A stretch of 64,000 nt of DNA from the NCBI GenBank assembly GCA_010094045.1, contig ML986579.1, positions 65,015 to 129,014 of the forward strand. The letters are read 5' to 3'. The first letter of the stretch is position 1. Every line of letters begins with the position of its first letter. This stretch comes from Lojkania enalia. Lineage: Eukaryota; Ascomycota; Dothideomycetes; Pleosporales. The notes beneath the pieces are model-generated. The model had not been told where the DNA came from and made no database searches. It was given only the letters and a program-made list of their open reading frames with translations. The translations under genes were made by a program, and so were the position numbers. Shown piece by piece: positions 22,406 through 32,179 of the stretch.

Positions 22406-24071
22406 ATGGGTGCCAACAACGAGACTGTCATAAGAGAAGGGAAAGGAAGCCCAATCGCGACTTCAGCAATGTCGGAGAAAGACCAGGAGGCTGGTGTAAC
22501 GGTTGAGATTATAGACAAGGCTGCCGAAAGGGCCTATGGCATGTTTCTTCTAGTGCAACATGTTATTTCAGTTCTAATATTTGTCCAGTCCGGAAACTCG
22601 ACTTCTTCCTTCTACCCTTTCTTTCAGTAGTAAGCCATTGGAACCTTCTTGCCCCAACTCTGCAAACAAACCGACAATGCTAATGAAATGTAGATGTACT
22701 TCTTCAACGCAGTCGATCGGAGCAATCTCGGCAACGCAAAAACGGATGGCATGGACATAGACTTGGGCTTTACGGGCGAGCAATACTCGCTTCTCATTTT
22801 GCTCTTCTACATCCCGAACGGTCTCTGCGACCTCCCCCTGAACATGTTGACCAAGAAATTCTCCGGTAAGGTCATGCTTCCCACGCTCATGGTTGGATGG
22901 GGATCCTGCGCTCTCCTTCAATGTGCCTGCAAGAACTTTGCTGGCACGCTGGTCATCCGTCTTATCCTCGGGGCCTTCGAGGCGGGCTTCTTCGCTGGTA
23001 AGCCGAAATGATCCAAGAATGTTCCTCACACCAACATTTTTTTTTTTGGCAGGAGTCGTTTTCTACTTGACCCTCTTTTACACCCGTGGTGAGCTCGGAT
23101 TCCGCATAGCCATCTTCTTTGGAAGTGCTCTACTAGCCGGCGCCTTTAGCGGTCTGATCTCCTATGGCGTCTTTCAAATCCACCATGACACCGTGCAGGG
23201 CTGGAAATGGCTCTTCCTCATCGAGGGCGGAATGACCGTAATCGTCGCCATTATTGCCTACTTCTGGCTCCCCGCGGACGCAAAGACAGCCTGGTTCCTA
23301 AACGAGGCCGAGCGCGTCGTCGCCGCTAGACGAACAGTCCGTGATCTTTCCAATGTCTCGCACTCTAACTTCAGCATCAAGGAGAGCTTCCAGACCTGGA
23401 AATCGTGGAAAATGTTTCCTTGGTGTGTCATCAGCTTGACGTACGCTGTCGCCTTCTCCACAACTTCGAACTTCCTGCCGCAAATCGTTCAGCGCCTGGG
23501 ATATAGCGTGGTGAAGACCAATCTCTGGACCGTGGCCCCCAATGCTGTGGGCTTCGTGTTCCTGCTCTGCGTGACCAAGTCGAGCGACTACTTTCGCGAA
23601 CGGACGTTCCACATCGTCTTCGCGCTGTGCGTCTCGGGCGTCGGCCTCGCCATCCTCGCATCGATAGACGTCCTGCACAACAAAAGCGTCGCCTATTTCG
23701 CCTGCTTCATGCTCGCGGCCGGCGCCTACATCCCCTCCTGCCTCGTTCACTCTTGGCACAACAACAACAACCTCAACGAGAACAGCCGGGCCGCGACAAC
23801 GGGCCTTCTCGTCGGCCTCGGCAACCTGGGAGGCATCCTGTCTGCTGCAACCTTCAGGGCTGAGTACGCACCCAAGTATATCCCGACGCTGGTGGCCACG
23901 GCATGCTGCAATCTGACGTGCATTTGCTTCACGCTATGGCTCGGTAGCTGGATGAAAATGGAGAATCGGAGGAGGGATAGGATTTCTGGCGAGAGGATTC
24001 GGGCCGAGGATGTCAGGACTGAGGAGCTGACTAGCGGGGAGAAGAGTGAGAGGTTTAGGTATTTTACGTAG
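22406..24071 (+). CDS. MFS transporter, anion:cation symporter (allantoate permease-like) family
   Basis: Four exons, 22406-22538, 22589-22629, 22694-22997 and 23053-24071, join in phase to 498 aa. The joined start of TM1 reads RKLDFFLLPFLSVMYFFNAV, followed by DRSNLGNAKTDGM, the hallmark of the Dal5-type ACS family. Further membrane segments include LLILLFYIPNGLCDLPLNML, a GFFAGVVFYLTLFYTR loop and the IEGGMTVIVAIIAYFWLP segment. The first intron (22539-22588) has a GC donor (GCATGT); no GT donor gives the right phase. Members import allantoate, nicotinate, pantothenate or related acids. Its place beyond the transposon suggests it once adjoined the hydroxylase/amidase genes. Confidence 0.88.
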
Positions 24072-25857
24072 ATAGGTGGTTGCTATTCTTACTTTGCACA
24101 TGAAAGACTTGCTGAAAGGACTACGTAACAGGATAAAGACGGAGCATTAATAACCAATTTATATAGCAACCGGGTTATTTCCTGTTTCTTGTGTGATAAT
24201 TTCTGCAATCTTTGACGATGCCATGAATAGTGTTAAGATACAGCTATGTGCCGACAAGATAGGACGATGTGAAGTTATAGGTAGTCTTTCTCTGTCGGGA
24301 TGATGTCATGACTCGGGGATTCAAAACACGGAAAATCCCAATACGGGCCCCAAGGTAATTTAGATCCTATGCAACCATAGGCCCGATAGGGACACCTTCA
24401 TGGTGTAGAGGTACTGGCACCGCCAAATCCGAATAGTTTTCCCTTTGCGGCTCCTTATGATATCCCTCATTAAATTCCACGCCATAGTTGAGTAAGCTTC
24501 GGAATGTTTTTACGACTAGCATAATTTGAATGATGATCTGCTCTACCTACGACAATAGTCCTTGTAATATCCAAACAGACCAAGTGAGAAATAGCAACAT
24601 TCAAAACGCAAGACAAACTTTTTTTTTTTGTTTAGGAGGGGGGGGTTGATTAATACCTAAAGTCGGGACGTTGGCCACGATGAATGAGGTTTAGCAAAGG
24701 TTGCATCGCCTTGCGAATCTTTATCGTAATGAGTGCTAGAGTGGCTAGATGTTTTAATTAAGAGTGAAAAGGCCGGTTTAGGCATCTTGGATAAGTGAAG
24801 GTGAGCTTTTCTAGGCAGGAGCGGCATGGAAACTCATTGAAAAGGCTGTTCAGGGCATTCCTGGGGAATTTGAGTAAATGTTTGTCGAACTCAGTAGATG
24901 TTTGCAAGTCATCCTGGAATAAACTGTTAATTCAGCCTGACTTCGCGGAATTCCTAGCTTGGGTAAGAGAACAATTTAGTAAAACTTCTAAGATGGAGAC
25001 CGTGTGACTAGAACACTCCTCATCAGGGGAGAAATTGAATGATGTAAGAGAGCATACAACGTATTACACATACATACTTTTCACAGACCAAGTCTCGCCA
25101 AGGTTCCGATATATGGCTGGCCCTATCTATAATCCATCCACAGCCAACAAATAACCGCCCTTCCGGCATGTTAGGTTCAATGAAATGTAGAGCCCATACA
25201 CCTAGAAAAAGCTACCGGGAAAGACTAGTAATCTTCAGCAGAATCCCGAAGCTCCTGTAAAGGGCGTTCACAGATGAGGCATGACTCTGTAAGAGCAAAC
25301 ATGGGTCGAGGGGATCCCTTAGATTGTGCTAAAACTGAGGTCAATATCTCTGCTAGCTAATATTAGGCCAGAGGCACAAGTGGCTGGCAGATTACCGTCG
25401 TAGGCCTCAAAATGTAATTAGTTGATTAATTCATAGGTCAAGGATCCCTCACCTAGTAGTATGGGTTCTTCCCGATTAAAGAGAATAGCAGGCCTCGGAA
25501 ATGACAAATTGCTTGAATATTAAGGCCGGGATGATACGCCATCTGGATATCTAACGTTCATGCACCGTGGCCCCCCCCCAAAAAAAAGCAACTGTGGACT
25601 TAAACAGAGCCAAGAGATTTGTAAGCCTCAATAATCTTCCCCAAATTCTCGTGTAGAGAATACGTTTTGAGTGCTTTGCATTTATTCTGTTGTGTTTGTG
25701 TGCTCCTTTCTCATACACAGTCTCAACTAACGTTCCAGTCACGTAACTCTAAAATGCTTTCTCTCTCCTATTGCTTCGACATCAGGCCCTACAAGAACAA
25801 ATTCCAATTTTACGTGCCAAAATTCACTGCATTCATGGTTTATTGACCTATCTGTGA
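24072..25857. other. Intergenic, no recognisable gene
   Basis: About 1.8 kb. Only a 70-codon frame at 24795-25007 and other short frames occur; none resembles a known family. Confidence 0.5.
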
Positions 25858-26049
25858 GAAATTGTCATCACATCGACTCGAAATCTCAACTCCATCAACC
25901 CCTCATACGCCATCCAACTGGTCAAACAAGTCAAGCTCGGGCCGCTCGAGAGCAAACGCTACTTCATCATCAATGCAGCTGACTCAGGGGTTGAGGCCTT
26001 CATCGAGGTACCCGAGAAATGGCTGATCGACGCCAGTTTCCGGGGCTGA
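25858..26049 (+). pseudogene. Coding-like fragment, family unknown
   Basis: An open stretch of 63 codons without an ATG, between a TGA at 25855 and a TGA at 26047, has coding-like composition (INPSYAIQLVKQVKLGPLES, then VEAFIEVPEKWLID). The flanks hold no continuation that I can find. It could be an isolated exon or the remnant of a deleted gene. Confidence 0.3.
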
Positions 26050-26387
26050 ACACTTGAGTGTTATCCTGTTCCTATATGCCGCTGATTAGATGGACTGGCT
26101 AACGCATTGCTTAGGTTCAAGAACTTCAAGTGTGCAGGTCACAACAAGTATTCCGAGCTAAATATATATCAGAGGCATCCTGTGAATGCGCATTATTGAC
26201 GTGCGGATATTGCGTAGATGGGCTCTGAGATTGATTTGTAACTGCCGCATTGACAATAGACCCTTGCTAGGGATTAGCTGTTTATAGTTTAAAGGTTCAA
26301 TGAGGTACCAAATCATGACAGAATGTTATCTTCGAGCAATAATTTCCATTACTCAATACGCATCTATTAAAGCCTCTGATCCGGGTG

Positions 26388-26931
26388 CTAGCAAGCAACA
26401 CGCCGTTCCAAGTTTTTTTCCTAGGCATCCGACGTCCGTTGCCCTCTGAGCACTTACACCACGATACAGGGCAATAATATCGGGTGCCCTCGTGTTGTTC
26501 TTTATAGTTCCGCGCTAAATATTTGCGGTATTGGAACCTGGCGTTACAATTTTGGCAGCTGAAGTGGCGTTCGTGCCTCGTTTAGCAACGGCTGATGAAT
26601 GTTTATTTTGTATTCATGAATAAACGGGGTGACAAGAAACTCATTTCTACAGGTATTTTTTGACATGGGTGCCGTTGCAATAGATGCAAGTATAGCCTTG
26701 TGCATTTGATGGATCAGATGGAGCAGTGTGGTGTTGGTAGGACCCCGACGGAGAATTAGTCGTGTTGACGAACGAGGGTGGTGCATCTTTTTCTAACGAA
26801 ACGCAAGACGATAAAGGTAAGAGATCATCTTCAAAGTGCTGTTGCTCTAGCGCTAAGGCTACCTCCTGATGGTGCTGAGTTTGATGCGGGACGGTGTAAT
26901 CAGGAAGAGGATTAAATTCCCGAGTTACCAA
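26388..26931 (-). pseudogene. C2H2 zinc-finger gene, probably degenerate
   Basis: The first stretch (26931-26651) reads FNPLPDYTVPHQTQHHQE and ends YTCIYCNGTHVKKY. A plausible 74-bp intron (26650-26577, GTAGAA...GAG) joins it in phase to HERHFSCQNCNARFQYRKYL. Cys pairs typical of fungal C2H2 regulators follow (TRYYCPVSWCKCSEGNGRR). A run of seven A near 26410-26420 then shifts the frame just where the family continues with a positively charged finger. One frame stops at 26388; the other loses similarity. No in-frame ATG is visible at the 5' end, so an upstream exon may exist. It is either a pseudogene or has an indel error at the homopolymer. Confidence 0.5.
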
Positions 26932-27477
26932 ACGTGGATCGATAAACTCAAACTAGCTATAGTGATGGTATAAATGTCGGTGCTCCTCTAACTTCGGTTG
27001 ACTAGATTCAGGGATCTGAAACTACCCGAAGAAAATATTCATATGTAAGACAATCCCGCGAGCGAGCATCAGGCTCGAGGGGCAACCAGCTTGGAAGTGA
27101 GCAAAGCACACGAAGAAAGCAAAATGATGTAGCAGAATCGACGACAGTAGCAAGGAATGGATGCTTCGGCGGCCATAGACCGCACGGTAAAGAAGAGAAA
27201 AGATTCGGCACCAGTCTGCTCAATTTATATAGCTGATAGTGGGGGAAACACGCACGGTTGACGGCTAGGACCTGATTGGTTGTCGTACCCCCCCTACTAC
27301 AGGCCTCCATTGTAGCATTGCTCACGCAGCCTACCACCACATGTGGTTGCATCTGGAATTTCTTGTTGGCGTTCCCGAGCTGCAGCATGCAGACATTACG
27401 CCACAGAAAAGAAATTTTTTTTTTTTTGGAGTAACGGGATGGATGTGTATCTGAATGCATTCTTATTACAGTCCGGG

Positions 27478-28668
27478 CTACTCGACGCCTTTACCATTCA
27501 ACTTCATATCTTCAGGGTCATGCTCCGCTTTCCTTTTCTTCAAACCACCTTGGTTCCCCTTTAGCACGTCCGTGAATAACTGCTTCAACGCTTCAATGGC
27601 TTCCTCACCAATCTGATAGTGGATGACCAGTCTTCCACCCATAAGTCTCACACCATACCGTTCACCTAATGCAATAAACCGATTTAAATCAATACAATGA
27701 GCCTCAATATCCAACCACACCATATTCGTATCAACAGGATACTTCATCTTGCCCCCTAATCCCATCCACATCTTCTCAATCTTCTTCGCATTTTGATGGC
27801 TTTGTGCCAACTTACCGCCCAAAAATGTTTCCTCTACCGCAACGCGTGCCGGTGCGGCGACAACACCAGCCTGACGAAGCCCGCCACCAATCGATTTCCG
27901 GACCCACCGACACCTATTGATGAAAGATTCCGATCCGACAACAATACTCCCGATGGGAGCACCGAGCCCCTTGCTAAAGCAGAGACTGACGCTGTCCATT
28001 TCCTTGCAGTAATCCTTCAACGGCCCCGCGCCCGCAGCAACGGCCTCCCATAACCGCGCGCCATCCATATGCAAAAGTATACCGTGCTGCCGCGCCCAAG
28101 CCGCTATCCTCTGAACCTCAGCTAATGGCATTATTGTCCCGTTCAATGTATTCTCTAATTCAATGACGCGCGTCGGACATGCGTGAACATCGTCTGATAC
28201 CACGGCATATTTCTGAATCTCCTCGAGCGTAAGGAATTTCTCGTTCTGAGGGTCCACTGGCTGAACCAGGGCCTGACTTAGAGCTGCCACGCCGCCGGCT
28301 TCGTATTGTATAATATGGCCTCTCCGGTCGCAGAGGATTGCATGTGGGGGCGACGTAAGATGAGCTCGTAGCGCGACCTGGTTTCCCATTGTGCCTGAGA
28401 GCACGAGTAGGGCGGCCTCTTTGCCTGTGAGGTCGGCGATGAAGCATTCGAGAGAGGATGTGGTGGGATCTTCCATGAACACATCGTCGAGCAGCGTGCA
28501 CTCTTGAATTGCTGCAAGCATGGATGCTGTTGGCGTGGTCGTCACGTCGGAGCGGAAGTCGAAGGCGGCGGGGTTGGTCTGCGAGCCCCATGCGTGACCA
28601 TTCGGGGCGCTGTTCCTGGGAATTCCATTCTTTGAGCTGTTGGCGGTGTATTCCGCGAATTCAGACAT
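27478..28668 (-). CDS. GLY1: L-threonine (allo-threonine) aldolase, PLP-dependent
   Basis: Single-exon frame of 396 aa starting at an ATG. It reads FDFRSDVTTTPTASML near residue 36, then LSGTMGNQVALRAHL, LHMDGARLWEA and FSKGLGAPIGS with the pyridoxal-phosphate Lys at about residue 233, then RKSIGGGLRQAGVVAAP. This is the beta-eliminating lyase / threonine aldolase fold (Beta_elim_lyase), which cleaves threonine or allo-threonine to glycine and acetaldehyde; yeast GLY1 is the model. The C-terminus is a Lys-rich tail. The length and all core motifs fit a working enzyme. No intron is needed. Confidence 0.92.
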   Translation of the reverse strand: MSEFAEYTANSSKNGIPRNSAPNGHAWGSQTNPAAFDFRSDVTTTPTASMLAAIQECTLLDDVFMEDPTTSSLECFIADLTGKEAALLVLSGTMGNQVALRAHLTSPPHAILCDRRGHIIQYEAGGVAALSQALVQPVDPQNEKFLTLEEIQKYAVVSDDVHACPTRVIELENTLNGTIMPLAEVQRIAAWARQHGILLHMDGARLWEAVAAGAGPLKDYCKEMDSVSLCFSKGLGAPIGSIVVGSESFINRCRWVRKSIGGGLRQAGVVAAPARVAVEETFLGGKLAQSHQNAKKIEKMWMGLGGKMKYPVDTNMVWLDIEAHCIDLNRFIALGERYGVRLMGGRLVIHYQIGEEAIEALKQLFTDVLKGNQGGLKKRKAEHDPEDMKLNGKGVE

Positions 28669-29443
28669 TTTGGAAACTGGCGATGAGCTGTGAAGTCTGC
28701 GGGACCGCCAGCGCAGTGAGGAGTCCAGTCCGGATGGTAGCCGTGGTCTACCCTGTCGGCAGGTCGAATAGCGGGTTGCTGAATCTTGGTAAGGTCAATT
28801 GGAACGTATATGAACGGGTCCACGCACTGGCCAGCCGATAGAAGACGTTCAGACGTGTGCGAGGCATGAGGGCGGATATAAAGATTTCATGTCAAAGCCG
28901 AAGCGGCGGGTAATGTTCCGGGGTTATCTGACCAATTCTGAAACTAACCTTCTTCGGAAGGCAGTCATCTATAGGGCACGTAGAGTCCTCCAAACAATCG
29001 CTCAACACTCGATCTAGACGGTTTTATCATGTCACCATACACATGCTATGCAAGTAACGATGCGTTGACCAGCTTGACGACTGCTCGTATCGTTTCCCAG
29101 AGTCTGTGAGTACTACTAGGCCCAATGTGGCGGCTAGAATGTGTAGCCAAAAGGGGAATAAGATTGGTCACTATACCGTATTTCTGGCTATGCTTACGGC
29201 ACTAATGACGACTGCGATGGTGAATAAGACTTTCGAGGTGGTTGCCGTCAGTGCGGCGGTATGCTGCCGTGTTAGTAGCACTTATGCAGAGGGAAGACCA
29301 GGGTTGGAATTGAAAACCATTCGGAAAACGGCATTAAACCGGCTTAACCATGGAGACTAGGATATGACAAACAAAGATGCTATAACGTCTTAATTGGCGT
29401 TATGGAATGATGCTTCTAGATGTCACGACGATATTTCGCTATG
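28669..29443. other. Intergenic between threonine aldolase start and PSO2 stop
   Basis: 775 bp. A GC-normal upstream region of the aldolase carries out-of-frame open stretches that overlap its start but lack an ATG of their own. No gene is recognised. Confidence 0.5.
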
Positions 29444-32179
29444 CTACCACCCACTATCATCTTCCTGGAGCTTAAACAACCCATTTCTTTTCTTATCCAC
29501 TGCCCACTTCTCACACCAGCCTTTCATTTTCTCCCTTGACTTTGCGCTACCTACATTCACAGTTGGAATTATCTTGTCAATCCGTAGAGCACAACAAAAC
29601 ATTGTCAGCTCACGGAAGCTACTATGCTCAGAATATGGGACGCCGAAGCAACTGGCTCGACTGGTGCTGCCTGGCTGAGGCTTCAGATCTCGCATTGAGA
29701 ATTGGCTCTTCCAATTCTGGGAATGAAGGACGGTCTGAACGGAGGGACTCTCGATGAAGCGATTATTGGGCGGACGATAGTTCCAACCTGAGGGCCTAAA
29801 GGCAACGGCCCGCGAAAAGTGATCGCCGAAGCCTTGGAGGTAATCATCAAGGGTTTGAGCGCGTATCTCGAAGAGCGGTGTCATGTGCACCTGGGCTTTT
29901 CGGGGATCTGAGGTGAGAAGGCCGTTCAGCTCCGGATCTTCAAGAGCATGGCATATCTTTTGCTTGTTAGGGGCAGCATATATCTTGCTTCCCAAGGCTT
30001 TAGCGATCCCAATGCATATCCGTTCTTTGCCGATGCTGTATGTTCCAACCACAACAAGTAGTCGACCCCGCTGTTTTGTAGACTCACCCCCAATAGACAT
30101 CATTGCCTCAATATCGTCCTCTTCTTTATTACCTGTATCTTCTTGCTTCAGGTTAGAGCATTTGCGAACAAATTTCACCATTCCTTCGCTAACCCGCTCC
30201 CTTTTCATAGCCTCCCAGCTATCTGTCTCATCCGTATGACGCTTGTTAAGACTAACGCACATATCCGCGCAAGCTTGAATGACCTGCCTTTGGGGTGGAA
30301 ACGCATATTTCGGGCTGAGATACGTGGTGTCGAGGTAGCAAACATCGAGTTTTTGGGGCCGACTCTTTCCACCCGCTGCATCAATAGTCTCTGGTCTTAA
30401 CAATGGGTGCTCGATATGTGTTTGACACGCTCTAAAATCTCCGCAGTGCAAAACGCGATGTACTTTTTGATTTATGCCCTTTCCGACTTCCTTTTCGAAT
30501 AGGAACAAGGAACTACCAGGGCAGTGGTTGGCAGGTATCATGGTGACATGGACGCCTTCAGTGTCATGAACCTCGGTTTTCTTCTCAAATTCCAGGTCAA
30601 CAACCCACTTCGAGTCCACCCGCAACTGTTGTCGTACCAAATTACCCGTGACCTTGCTGCAGTATATCGGGCCGTGATGCCAAGAAGATGTAAGACCTAT
30701 GTAGTGATCGCTATGAAAGTGGCTAAGAAAGTATGCCCGCTGGCCTTTAACGGCTCCATATCGAAATGCATCTACACATATGTAAAAGCCTGGGAGAATC
30801 TTGTAGAAAGGACAGGTGCGTTGATAGGAAGGCTTTCCTCTTGCAGCAGATTCGGCCGCTGCTGCAGTAGCCCAGGCAGCATCTTCTGCATGATTTGACA
30901 TGAGTTTCGAGAAGGCAGAACTAGGATCTGAACTCAACTGCCTTAATTGGAATGGATTCTGCTGCCCCGGTCTAGCTGGGCGGGAATGTCGCTTGAACAT
31001 TTTGCTGCCATTGTTTGGAGCCGATGTATATGGTTTCGGGGGGGTATGTTGCTCCGGCAGTGGAAGCGGGCTGCCATCTAGGCATGCGTTGACATGGACA
31101 GCCACTTGCTGATCATCCAAGCCCCCGAAGCTAACTTCACATATTGGACATGATGCCGTCGCTTGGCTGTTGATATTACAGGCACCACCGTCAGAATTTT
31201 CCTCAGTAGGGAGCATGTTTAGAATATTGGTGTCTTCTAAATCGTCATCGATGCCAGCTTCTGCCATTTCGAGCCTTTGCTGCTCTTCCATCCACCGCCT
31301 CTCATCGTACTCTTCGCCATCTGGAAAATCCTCATCTTCTAAACCTTCAAACTCATCAAAATACTGGGCATCGGTATGAGTCGTTGATTCATCATTTAGG
31401 TGTGGCGATTCGTCCCTAGCAGGCGCTAGAGTCTCCTTGGGGTTGTTGAAAACATTGGATTGTAGCGAATCAGCCGGTGGAGATCCGCTAGATGATATTT
31501 GTGATGTGGACGGCACTGTTCGTTGAATGGGAGTTGCCATCTCTTCAGCTTCGGAGTCTGAGTCGTCAACGAAAGGTCCGGCCTTCCTTCGACCATTCAT
31601 GACTTGAGCAGCAAGATCCACGGATGGATCGCACGATCCCAAAGCGATACCATTATCTGATAGGGGTGGAGAACAAACTCGTGGGATAACATCTTCACCT
31701 ATTCTCCGTCTCTTGATACTTCCTCCGACTTCGTTGAATCTGTTCTCACTGTTGTTCGTAGCGCTATTCTCTATATCGACGTAGACGCTATCGTTATGCC
31801 AGCCAACCGGCTCGTTATCCCCCTGTTCCAATACAATATTATTATTTGCCCTTTGTTCTGCCATGAACAGCCTGTTATTCTGCTCCTGTGCCTTCTTGAA
31901 GAATGCCATGATGTTGCCGTTTGGCGTGGCCCTAGGCTTGCCTTTTGAGCCATTGGCGGAGAAATTTTTCTTGCCCCAGTCCGGAGGGACAAGAGTTGTC
32001 TGTGTCCTGGCTGGCTGAGCCGTAACAGACTTCGATTTGGGGGCGGCCGTCTTCGACGCGGGATTGGCAGCCATGCTTGCCGTTGACGATCCTGAGAGTG
32101 GCGAGGGCGGCCGACCGACTGAGGGCACCCACTTGGAGGACGAGGAGAGCTTGCGATTCTCTCGCGGGTTGCGAAACAT
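29444..32179 (-). CDS. PSO2: DNA interstrand cross-link repair nuclease PSO2/SNM1
   Basis: Single exon, 911 aa from the ATG at 32179; the longer frame upstream has no ATG. The N-terminal third is low-complexity, with acidic stretches. A UBZ4-type zinc finger (SCPICEVSFGGLDDQQVAVH, near 343-368) precedes a metallo-beta-lactamase/beta-CASP nuclease. This has the HxHxDH metal site in FLSHFHSDHYIGL (His about 487), IPANHCPGSSLFL, VLHCGDFRA, VCYLDTTYL and the late FGVPYSEHSSF motif. These define the SNM1/PSO2/Artemis family of 5' exonucleases that process cross-linked DNA. The UBZ finger identifies the PSO2/SNM1A branch. The gene appears intact. Confidence 0.93.
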   Translation of the reverse strand: MFRNPRENRKLSSSSKWVPSVGRPPSPLSGSSTASMAANPASKTAAPKSKSVTAQPARTQTTLVPPDWGKKNFSANGSKGKPRATPNGNIMAFFKKAQEQNNRLFMAEQRANNNIVLEQGDNEPVGWHNDSVYVDIENSATNNSENRFNEVGGSIKRRRIGEDVIPRVCSPPLSDNGIALGSCDPSVDLAAQVMNGRRKAGPFVDDSDSEAEEMATPIQRTVPSTSQISSSGSPPADSLQSNVFNNPKETLAPARDESPHLNDESTTHTDAQYFDEFEGLEDEDFPDGEEYDERRWMEEQQRLEMAEAGIDDDLEDTNILNMLPTEENSDGGACNINSQATASCPICEVSFGGLDDQQVAVHVNACLDGSPLPLPEQHTPPKPYTSAPNNGSKMFKRHSRPARPGQQNPFQLRQLSSDPSSAFSKLMSNHAEDAAWATAAAAESAARGKPSYQRTCPFYKILPGFYICVDAFRYGAVKGQRAYFLSHFHSDHYIGLTSSWHHGPIYCSKVTGNLVRQQLRVDSKWVVDLEFEKKTEVHDTEGVHVTMIPANHCPGSSLFLFEKEVGKGINQKVHRVLHCGDFRACQTHIEHPLLRPETIDAAGGKSRPQKLDVCYLDTTYLSPKYAFPPQRQVIQACADMCVSLNKRHTDETDSWEAMKRERVSEGMVKFVRKCSNLKQEDTGNKEEDDIEAMMSIGGESTKQRGRLLVVVGTYSIGKERICIGIAKALGSKIYAAPNKQKICHALEDPELNGLLTSDPRKAQVHMTPLFEIRAQTLDDYLQGFGDHFSRAVAFRPSGWNYRPPNNRFIESPSVQTVLHSQNWKSQFSMRDLKPQPGSTSRASCFGVPYSEHSSFRELTMFCCALRIDKIIPTVNVGSAKSREKMKGWCEKWAVDKKRNGLFKLQEDDSGW

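Noticed and set aside
27008..27460. 150-codon minus-strand frame
   Set aside because: No recognisable domain. It contains a TATA-like ATATAAATTGAG and pyrimidine-rich sequence that look like an upstream region; more likely promoter than protein.
28542..28823. 93-codon frame overlapping the threonine aldolase start, considered as an upstream ORF
   Set aside because: Its apparent start is GTG, with no ATG before the aldolase ATG in that frame, so it cannot be called an upstream ORF.
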